Origin: Candidatus Methanoperedens sp.
GTDB lineage: Archaea > Halobacteriota > Methanosarcinia > Methanosarcinales > Methanoperedenaceae
Reading direction: 5' to 3'
DNA length: 35,810 bases
Assembly (NCBI GenBank): GCA_026552975.1
Contig: JAPMTR010000086.1
Location: 1-35,810 of the forward strand
Of this stretch, positions 23,629 to 30,193 are shown in pieces (within the stretch, counting starts at the first letter, position 1; each line of letters begins with the position of its first letter). Both the position numbers and the translations under genes were made by a program. The notes below the pieces were generated by a model. It saw nothing but the letters and a program-made list of their open reading frames with translations. It did no database searches and had not been told where the DNA came from.

Positions 23629-24708
23629 TCAAATTAATCTTTTATTCAAACTTTCTAATCTCTTTTTCACGACCTCTATTTCATCCCCGCATTCCAGAGC
23701 AAGTTTATATATTTCACGGGCTTTTTCAAAATTCGCGGATTTATGGCATTCAAAAGCATAAATATCCCCCCAGTTGATATATCCCCAGACATTATCTGGA
23801 TATGAATTAACCAGTTCCTTAAATAGCCTATCTGCCGTGGGAAAATCATCTATAGAAGCATATGAATCTGCCTCAGCAAGCATAAAGTTCTGGATTATTA
23901 ACTCATCGGAGTCGGGAAATATCCTGCAGAAAACATTGCAGAATTTTATTCTTTTCCAGAAAAAAGAATCGTTTGTTACACTTGCATTGTGGAGTTCCAT
24001 TTCAAAATCCTGACACCAATTGTAAATAGATTGTGTCATACCAGGAATGTATTCATCAGCTTCCTCAACAGATTTTATGTCAGGTGGCACGAGGGTCAAT
24101 ATCAAATTCCATGCTTTTTCCCATTTTTCTATTGCTGTTTCAGTTTCTTTTTTCTCCAGGTAATCATAACCATCTTGCATGAAGTTGTCAATCATCTCCA
24201 CATTTCCATGTTCTGGTATTATCCTATCCCATAATTCTATGATCGCAAGAAAAATAAAATCCTCATCCAGTCCTTCTGCATGGAAATCCTGAGTATAATA
24301 ATAGTCCTCTGACAGGTCGGTAGCGGAAATATATTCTTGAGCCTTTTCTTTAAAGTCTTCAATATCAAACCTGATATTCATACATCCCAATTTGCCAATA
24401 ATATCTTCTGTGCTCATTATTTTTATTTTATCAAGATTCCATGATTTTGAAATAAAATCCCTTATCTCCTCAGTTCTCCCTATCTTGTCTAATTCTTTTT
24501 TGAATTTAGCAAATTCCACTGGATTTCTCATCATTTTTTGTTCGATCCTCATCATTGCCAAAGGGCTGATCTGTGGCATCTTAAATTCTGGCACTTTTTT
24601 ATTGCTTAATTCAAAATATTCATTATTCTTCTTGTCTAGACAACAGCGTTTGTATTTGTTTCCTGAGCCGCATGGGCAAGGATCATTTCTTCCGGGTTTT
24701 GAAGACAT
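23629..24708 (-). CDS. SEC-C zinc-motif protein with TPR-like C-terminal half
   Basis: The 359 residues begin with a SEC-C motif, GRNDPCPCGSGNKYKRCC, with Cys11, Cys13 and the Cys22/Cys23 pair as zinc ligands, as at the end of SecA. The rest is helical and acidic. Near residues 265-345 it has TPR-like pairs (FPTADRLFKELVNSYPDN; VWGYINWGDIYAF; FEKAREIYKLALECGD). It is probably an adaptor that binds proteins; the partner is unknown. It precedes the radical SAM gene on the same strand by 47 bases, though the latter seems to have its own promoter. Confidence 0.8.
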   Translation of the reverse strand: MSSKPGRNDPCPCGSGNKYKRCCLDKKNNEYFELSNKKVPEFKMPQISPLAMMRIEQKMMRNPVEFAKFKKELDKIGRTEEIRDFISKSWNLDKIKIMSTEDIIGKLGCMNIRFDIEDFKEKAQEYISATDLSEDYYYTQDFHAEGLDEDFIFLAIIELWDRIIPEHGNVEMIDNFMQDGYDYLEKKETETAIEKWEKAWNLILTLVPPDIKSVEEADEYIPGMTQSIYNWCQDFEMELHNASVTNDSFFWKRIKFCNVFCRIFPDSDELIIQNFMLAEADSYASIDDFPTADRLFKELVNSYPDNVWGYINWGDIYAFECHKSANFEKAREIYKLALECGDEIEVVKKRLESLNKRLI

Positions 24709-24759
24709 TTTGTTATGCCTGCTCTACATCTGTATATCGATAATCAAACGGTTGAAGCC

Positions 24760-26118
24760 TCAATCCTTGATCCTCTTGATGATCAAAATTCCAGTTATAT
24801 TCACTATCAAGATGAGAATTATTGCGATCAATCCCCTGTTACTGATACTTGATCCCCTCCCGGGTTTAATGAGATTGAACTGCTTATCAGAATCCAGAGA
24901 TACTTTTTCCTCAAAATTTATGCCATTACCTGTTGCTTTTATTGTATAACTTGAGTTTAATGGCAGACCTGAAAAAATAACTTCAGAATCAGATCGTTCG
25001 GAAACTTTTTGGCCATTATTCCATAGTGAGACCTTGTATTTCGGATCGGATCTTACAAAAACACTGGCATATTTCTTTATATTGATAGCATTACCGTCAG
25101 AATATTGCAGGTTCGAAGGTAGATCTAGCACGCTTAGAAGCGTTGGAGCTATATCCTCCTGCCCATACTCCCCCGCAATTACTCCCGTTACTGTATTCGG
25201 GGAAAGGATAATGAAGGGGATTCGTACACTCTCAAGCTTTGTTGAATATTTGTCAGAACTGTGCCCTCCCCGTCTTGCGTTAAGTGTGGCAAAAGACATG
25301 CCATGGTCGGCTGTGACAAAAAGAGCGATATTATTTTCAAGAGCTGTCCTATATATTGGATAAAAATCAGCATCCAACGCCTCAATAAGCTTCACATAAT
25401 CATCGTCACCCATATTATGACCGCCGCTATCGATCTCCCCTATGTTCATGGTTAGAAAGAATCTCTGAGAAGGATGTTTCTTAATCATTTCGGTTGCCAC
25501 GGCATTTGCTGAATCAATTCCCCACCTGTTAAGTGCTATATATTTCCCCACCCCTTTGGTTTTATTCATATAAGCAGGAAGTTTCATCTTCCACTCATAC
25601 ATTACATCATAGATACCCGGAGGGGCTTTCTCAGCCTGGATCGTCATCAGAGGATCTTCAACTGAATTATTCTCTGCATACAAAATAATGTCCTGCTCAT
25701 TCCTCATATTTATGAAATCTCCCGTTTGCATTACAGCAAGATTTACAAAACCATGTTCTCTTGTAACATCAAATATCGTCGCATCGGGATAGCCGACTGT
25801 TTCTTCAAAAGCATCTGAAAAACCAGTCACGATCATAGAATGTGCAATACCCGTGACAGGACGTCCGGTTCTGATATCAGCCACCCTTGCCCCGAAAGAG
25901 AAGTTCCCGGCCCTTGCTTTCACCAGGGCTGAACCATCAAGTCCTTCAGGGGAATATTCAGGATAAAAATAAGAAGAGCCAAAACCATCAACAATGAATA
26001 GTATTGCGTTTTGAGGTCTGTCTATCTTGCTTAGTGATATTTCGGAAACAGCAGATACGGTGACTGGCATTGAAATAAATAATATTAATAATTTAATAAC
26101 GAATAGCGTTTTTTTCAT
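24760..26118 (-). CDS. Exported, membrane-anchored alkaline phosphatase/sulfatase-superfamily protein
   Basis: The 452-residue protein has a signal peptide (about 1-22: KKTLFVIKLLILFISMPVTV) and a C-terminal membrane helix (about 427-446), so the catalytic domain lies outside the cell. The superfamily metal sites are Asp44 in LFIVDGFG, the Asp and His of EIDSGGHNMG, TADHGMSF and the His of GGHSSDKY. VTGIAHSMIVTG resembles the nucleophile segment of alkaline phosphatases. Residues 350-425 form a beta-sandwich-like spacer. The substrate could be a phosphoester or sulfate ester and cannot be told from sequence. It is divergent from trm56. Confidence 0.82.
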   Translation of the reverse strand: MKKTLFVIKLLILFISMPVTVSAVSEISLSKIDRPQNAILFIVDGFGSSYFYPEYSPEGLDGSALVKARAGNFSFGARVADIRTGRPVTGIAHSMIVTGFSDAFEETVGYPDATIFDVTREHGFVNLAVMQTGDFINMRNEQDIILYAENNSVEDPLMTIQAEKAPPGIYDVMYEWKMKLPAYMNKTKGVGKYIALNRWGIDSANAVATEMIKKHPSQRFFLTMNIGEIDSGGHNMGDDDYVKLIEALDADFYPIYRTALENNIALFVTADHGMSFATLNARRGGHSSDKYSTKLESVRIPFIILSPNTVTGVIAGEYGQEDIAPTLLSVLDLPSNLQYSDGNAINIKKYASVFVRSDPKYKVSLWNNGQKVSERSDSEVIFSGLPLNSSYTIKATGNGINFEEKVSLDSDKQFNLIKPGRGSSISNRGLIAIILILIVNITGILIIKRIKD

Positions 26119-26173
26119 GACAGACGCTTAAAGGAAAATAGAAATAAAAAGATTACTGAACAGTGAGCAGATT

Positions 26174-26183
26174 AAATATATAA
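26174..26183 (+). promoter_or_regulatory. TATA box of the trm56 operon
   Basis: AAATATATAA is centred 25 bases before the ATG at 26203, so the transcript would be leaderless. It is the strongest TATA match in the 84-base divergent gap; a weaker CTTTTTATTTC box near 26148 on the minus strand would serve the phosphatase gene. Confidence 0.55.
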
Positions 26184-26202
26184 TGCAGCATAATCACCCT
26201 TT

Positions 26203-26748
26203 ATGCGAATAGTAATTCTAAGGCTCGGTCACCGTATTCAGAGAGACCAGAGGATAACGACCCATGTTGCACTCACCGCACGGGCCATGGGGGCTGAGGG
26301 CATGCTCCTTGATTCTGATGACAGCGGCATAGAAAAAAGCCTGGTAGATGCAGGAGCACGATGGGGCGGCTCATTTTATGTCAAAAGGATCACAAGCTGG
26401 AAAAATGAGGTCAAGAAATGGAAAGAAGCCGGGGGTAAAGTAATTCATCTTACTATGTATGGAATAAATCTTCCAGATGCGATCCCCGAGATATCGACGG
26501 ATGCTATTATGATAATTGTAGGTGCTGAAAAAGTACCGCCTGAACTCTATGGGCTTGCAGACTGGAATGTCGCTGTGGGGAACCAGCCGCATTCTGAGGT
26601 CGCAGCTCTTGCGATCACGCTTGACAGATTACAGGCGGCTTCAGGTAATGATGCCCTGAGAACACATTTCCCGGATGCAAAATGTGAGATCAATCCCCAG
26701 AAAGCAGGAAAGGAAGTAATAGACACTGCTTTGACAGGGAAATTATGA
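26203..26748 (+). CDS. trm56: tRNA (cytidine-56-2'-O)-methyltransferase
   Basis: The 181-residue protein is an archaeal SPOUT methyltransferase. It starts IVILRLGHRIQRDQRITTHV and has VIHLTMYGINLPDAI, and its knotted SAM-binding part holds IIVGAEKVPPELYGLADWN and VAVGNQPHSEVAALA. It methylates the ribose of C56 in the T loop of tRNA, a modification specific to archaea. It leads a plus-strand run in which the ATP-grasp gene overlaps its stop by four bases. Confidence 0.95.
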   Translation: MRIVILRLGHRIQRDQRITTHVALTARAMGAEGMLLDSDDSGIEKSLVDAGARWGGSFYVKRITSWKNEVKKWKEAGGKVIHLTMYGINLPDAIPEISTDAIMIIVGAEKVPPELYGLADWNVAVGNQPHSEVAALAITLDRLQAASGNDALRTHFPDAKCEINPQKAGKEVIDTALTGKL

Positions 26749-27863
26749 CGGGTATCAAGAAAGTCATTGTCATAGGTAACAATGTCCGCAGTATTGCCTG
26801 CTCCGCAAAAAGATCAGGATATACTGTTTATTCCCTTGACCATTTCGGGGATGCGGATACACAAAAATGTTCATCCAGATCGCAGATCATTGAAAAGATG
26901 GATGAAACGTATTTAAAGAACAGTATTGGATCTTTTGGTGAGGCTGATGCCATTATACTTGGGCCCGGTTTTGAGCACCTGAAATTTAATAATGCACTGA
27001 ATAATCCTGAAAATATCATGGAACTGGCAGGAAATAAATCAAAGATCCCGAAGAAACTTGGATCAATGGGGATACCGCATCCTGAGACTGAACTGATTGG
27101 TAAAGCAGATGAACTTGAATATCCCTTAATGATAAAACCAATATCGGGTTCAGGGGGGATGAAGAATATTATTGTCAGGAACGAGACAGAATTGAACCTC
27201 TTCAGAGAACAAAAAGATCCATATGATTTCATAGCCCAGGAATTCATAAAAGGAACACCATGCAGCGCCTCGGTAATAAGTAATGGGGAGGATGCGGTGG
27301 TTGTGGCCTTGAATGAACAATTGATAGGGATAAAAGGGCTCACAAGATTACCGTTTGCTTATTGTGGCAATGTCACTCCGTTTGAAACAAAATTGCGTGA
27401 TGAAATTGAGGATATTTCAAGGCAGATCGCCATTGAATTCAAACTCCGGGGCTCAAATGGGGTTGATTTCATGCTGACCGAGAAAGGAGTTTATGTCATT
27501 GAGGTAAACCCGCGCTTCCAGGGAAGTATCGATACTGTTGAGCTCTCAACTGGTATGAACATTTTTGATGCTCATATAAGATCTTTTTCAGGAGAGCTCC
27601 CGGATTTAGTAGGATCGCGATGTTTCGCAGTAAAGAATATTATTTATTCGAATATTCGATTAAAAATTAACTTAGATATTTCACAAACTCTGGCGAAATA
27701 TATGAATAAAGGGAAGGCAGCAGACATACCACACCCCGGGACGGAAGTTTGGCCTGATGAACCGATGACTTCGATACTCGGGACTGGGAGTACACGCAGG
27801 ATGGCTATGGACATAGTCGGTAAAATTGTGCGATCTATAAAACGCAAGTTTAAAGTCCTATAA
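26745..27863 (+). CDS. ATP-grasp ligase of unknown substrate (COG2232-like)
   Basis: The 372-residue protein begins with a nucleotide-fold segment KKVIVIGNNVRSIACSAKRS. It then has an ATP-grasp domain: YPLMIKPISGSGGMKNI near residue 127 (ATP loop), FIAQEFIKGTPCS near 162 and GVYVIEVNPRFQGSIDTVE near 246, with the metal-binding Glu and Asn. Such enzymes join a carboxylate to an amine or thiol through an acyl phosphate. By memory it fits the archaeal predicted carboligase group COG2232 rather than tyramine-glutamate ligase MfnD. It overlaps trm56 by four bases and is followed by tfe after 13 bases. Confidence 0.8.
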   Translation: MTGIKKVIVIGNNVRSIACSAKRSGYTVYSLDHFGDADTQKCSSRSQIIEKMDETYLKNSIGSFGEADAIILGPGFEHLKFNNALNNPENIMELAGNKSKIPKKLGSMGIPHPETELIGKADELEYPLMIKPISGSGGMKNIIVRNETELNLFREQKDPYDFIAQEFIKGTPCSASVISNGEDAVVVALNEQLIGIKGLTRLPFAYCGNVTPFETKLRDEIEDISRQIAIEFKLRGSNGVDFMLTEKGVYVIEVNPRFQGSIDTVELSTGMNIFDAHIRSFSGELPDLVGSRCFAVKNIIYSNIRLKINLDISQTLAKYMNKGKAADIPHPGTEVWPDEPMTSILGTGSTRRMAMDIVGKIVRSIKRKFKVL

Positions 27864-27876
27864 AGACAATTAAGAT

Positions 27877-28416
27877 ATGGTGAATTTTTTGGTTGATTTA
27901 ATTGATCCAGTTGTTAAAGGTTATCTAATAAATCTTGTCGGGGAGGAAGGATATAAAGTGGTCCATGACATGCCCGAAGGAGAGGTCACAGATGAAAAGA
28001 TAGCCCAGGCGACTAATGTTTTATTAAATATTGTCAGGCGTACTCTTTTTATATTATATGAGAACAGGCTTGCTAACTATCGAAGAGAAAGGGATGCGAA
28101 CAGTGGCTGGTTGACATACTTATGGAAACTTGACCTTAGTAATTTGAACCGACAACTTGATATCGAAGCAAAAAAGCTCTTAAAGAACCTTAAGACAAAA
28201 CTTGAGTTTGAAGAGGACAAAGTATTTTATTTATGTGAAAAACAGGATGGACGCTTCCTTTTTGAAGTTGCGGCCGAATTGGAATTCAAATGCCCCCTTT
28301 GTGGGGGGGAATTGATATACCAGGAAAATGAATTCGTTATCCAGGGATTAAAACAAAGGATCATACAGCTTGAAGAAATGACCACAGGCACTTTTGCGAC
28401 CGGTGCAACTGCGTGA
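27877..28416 (+). CDS. tfe: Transcription initiation factor E (TFE alpha)
   Basis: The 179-residue protein has the extended winged helix typical of TFE (GEVTDEKIAQATNVLLNIVRR, LFILYENRLANYRRERD), a coiled segment (ANSGWLTYLWKLD onward) and a zinc ribbon near 118-150. In the ribbon the second knuckle CPLCGG is intact, but the first reads LCEKQDGR, with only one cysteine where family members usually have CxxC. TFE helps open the promoter with RNA polymerase. The stop overlaps the GTG start of the HD gene by four bases. Confidence 0.93.
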   Translation: MVNFLVDLIDPVVKGYLINLVGEEGYKVVHDMPEGEVTDEKIAQATNVLLNIVRRTLFILYENRLANYRRERDANSGWLTYLWKLDLSNLNRQLDIEAKKLLKNLKTKLEFEEDKVFYLCEKQDGRFLFEVAAELEFKCPLCGGELIYQENEFVIQGLKQRIIQLEEMTTGTFATGATA

Positions 28417-28940
28417 ATAAGATAGAAGCTATAAATCTACTTATTAGATCAGGCTGTTCTCAATCCGTGATCGATCACTGTAAGATCGTTGCAGGATATT
28501 CCAGGGAAATAGCTTTGAATATACGTGAGAAGTCAGAGAAAAAAGGAATTCCCGTAGAAATAGATATTGATCTTGTTTTCACAGGCGGGCTCCTTCATGA
28601 TATTGGACGTTCAAGAACGCATGGAATACTTCATGCCGTTGAAGGCGCATCAATAGCAATTAAGAATGGACTTGATGAAAAATTAGTACATATCATCGAA
28701 AGGCACATCGGAGCCGGGATACCTGTGGATGAGACAAAAGATCTTGGATTACCTGAAAAGGATTACCTTCCTGTGACCCTGGAAGAAAAAATAGTCGCAC
28801 ATGCTGATAATCTTATTATTGGTAACAGGATCGCGACTGTTGAAGAAATGATCTTAAATCTAAAACGAAAAAACCTTAATGAAAAAACCATACATCGCTT
28901 CATCAAATTGAATGATGAGATATCATCTATGCTGGCTTAG
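28413..28940 (+). CDS. HD-domain phosphohydrolase-like protein
   Basis: The 175-residue protein has the HD metal motif: His in VIDHCKIV near 22, then GGLLHDIGRSRTHG near 59-72, and a later Asp in EKIVAHADNLIIGNRI. This matches the archaeal uncharacterised HD family (TIGR00295 by memory). It may hydrolyse a nucleotide or phosphoester; the substrate is unknown. It starts with GTG at 28413 inside the tfe stop (GTGA), so it is translationally coupled to TFE. Its 3' end overlaps the convergent DUF2551 gene by 14 bases. Confidence 0.88.
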   Translation: MNKIEAINLLIRSGCSQSVIDHCKIVAGYSREIALNIREKSEKKGIPVEIDIDLVFTGGLLHDIGRSRTHGILHAVEGASIAIKNGLDEKLVHIIERHIGAGIPVDETKDLGLPEKDYLPVTLEEKIVAHADNLIIGNRIATVEEMILNLKRKNLNEKTIHRFIKLNDEISSMLA

Positions 28941-29247
28941 AAGCAGTTTTAATTAAAGCGCTTTTTATTATATCCAGATATTCTTCTTTTAATGAATAAA
29001 CTATTGGGGTTTTATATGATTCTTTGTAAGCATGGAGAATGCCTAATTTAGAGTGAATATATCCGATCGATGCACCAACTGCGCTATAAGAGAGAGTGAA
29101 TTTTTCATTAATCTCCTTATGCAATTGTTCAACGGTCAGTTTCTTCAATCGTAAAAGTATATCGATTATGAATTTCCTGAGGCCATCGATATCCAGCTCA
29201 AGATACATCTCAAGCCTTCTTTTTATTCGTACCTTTAGTGAGTCCAT
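28927..29247 (-). CDS. DUF2551 winged-helix-like protein
   Basis: The 106-residue protein has the helix order of a winged-helix DNA-binding domain: LRKFIIDILLRLKKL, then TVEQLHKEINEKF, then SAVGASIGYIHSKLGIL as recognition helix, and a beta wing with KTPIVYSL. It matches DUF2551 of methanogenic archaea from memory. It is probably a small transcription regulator, with unknown target. A strong TATA-like box lies just upstream. Confidence 0.78.
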   Translation of the reverse strand: MDSLKVRIKRRLEMYLELDIDGLRKFIIDILLRLKKLTVEQLHKEINEKFTLSYSAVGASIGYIHSKLGILHAYKESYKTPIVYSLKEEYLDIIKSALIKTASKPA

Positions 29248-29282
29248 CCTATTATTCCTTTACAAGCATAAAAAGCTCTTTT

Positions 29283-29299
29283 ATAGTATATATACTTTT
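29283..29299 (-). promoter_or_regulatory. Palindromic TATA box of the DUF2551 gene
   Basis: AGTATATATACT at 29286-29297 is a perfect 12-base palindrome, centred about 44 bases before the ATG at 29247. It would give a leader of about 15 bases. A CTTTTC/GAAAAG hairpin lies on its upstream side, between it and the DUF89 stop. Confidence 0.5.
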
Positions 29300-29321
29300 C
29301 CACACATGAAAAGTAGTTGCT

Positions 29322-30182
29322 TTATAACTCCAACCTCGCCACATTCATATTCTTAGACAATTCCAGAGCCTCTGCCACTGAGTCACATTTTGTCTTTAAA
29401 AGATAGGCTATGGGTTTGAAATCATATTCTGACATGGTCTCATAATTCGCCATACCCTTACTGATGATCAGTGATGCGCTTTTGAGGGCATCCACAAGCT
29501 CAGGCGGAGCTTCTTTTAAGCAGACGCCGATAGCATTTGAACCTGTTGTAAGTACACTGTCAACCTTTTTATCTATGCCAAGTTCAATCAATTCTGTCAT
29601 TGTAACATCATTCAGAATAGGCGCCCCTCTTACTACCAGAGTGACTTTCCCCCCAAGTTTCTTGATCTCTTCAAAAAGCAGGGTGTCAAATATGATCTCC
29701 CCGCAATTATCCGCAAGATAGACAACATTTTCAAGCATTATTCTTATTTTATCAGAATCATCCACATCAAGCCCGTGATGAAATTGCTTCTTCATCATAT
29801 CCTTTGCTGTAGCTTTATCAGCATCAAAGCCCAGAACTCCAAAATCAAATGAATTCCCGATTATTGAAACAAGCACAGCCCGCCTGAAATGATCTTTTTC
29901 CATCACAAAATCCCGGGCAAATGGAAGAAGTTTCAATGCATAGGCGTTGCTCTCTTTTTTCTTCTCAAAATAAGGATCAATATCTCCGAGGATCTTGTAA
30001 GCTTCCCTGTGTATCTTTGTTGAAAGATGAGTTGCAGGCGCCCCATCGACCATGTATTTACGAAGCACTTCTATTCCTGCGATTATTGCTTTTTTCTGCA
30101 GTGTGACGTCTTTTGTAGAAAGTTCTGCTTCAAACTGCACTCTTGATAATAAACATGGGGCACATCTTGGATGGGTCTTCAA
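29322..30182 (-). CDS. DUF89 (ARMT1-like) metal-dependent damage-control phosphatase
   Basis: The 286-residue protein starts MKTHPRCAPCLLSR, the CxxC opening of archaeal DUF89 proteins. It contains YLADNCGEIIFDTLLFEE near residue 157 with the metal-binding Asp/Asn, VVRGAPILNDVT near 184, and IISKGMANYETMSE near 240. Family members dephosphorylate damaged or side-product phosphometabolites. The physiological substrate here is unknown. It follows polB by 11 bases and is probably co-transcribed with it. Confidence 0.88.
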   Translation of the reverse strand: MKTHPRCAPCLLSRVQFEAELSTKDVTLQKKAIIAGIEVLRKYMVDGAPATHLSTKIHREAYKILGDIDPYFEKKKESNAYALKLLPFARDFVMEKDHFRRAVLVSIIGNSFDFGVLGFDADKATAKDMMKKQFHHGLDVDDSDKIRIMLENVVYLADNCGEIIFDTLLFEEIKKLGGKVTLVVRGAPILNDVTMTELIELGIDKKVDSVLTTGSNAIGVCLKEAPPELVDALKSASLIISKGMANYETMSEYDFKPIAYLLKTKCDSVAEALELSKNMNVARLEL

Positions 30183-30193
30183 TTTAATGTCTC

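Noticed and set aside
24392-24949. 185-residue plus-strand frame across the SEC-C and phosphatase genes
   Set aside because: It spans two real minus-strand genes and its hydrophobic content mirrors their codons.
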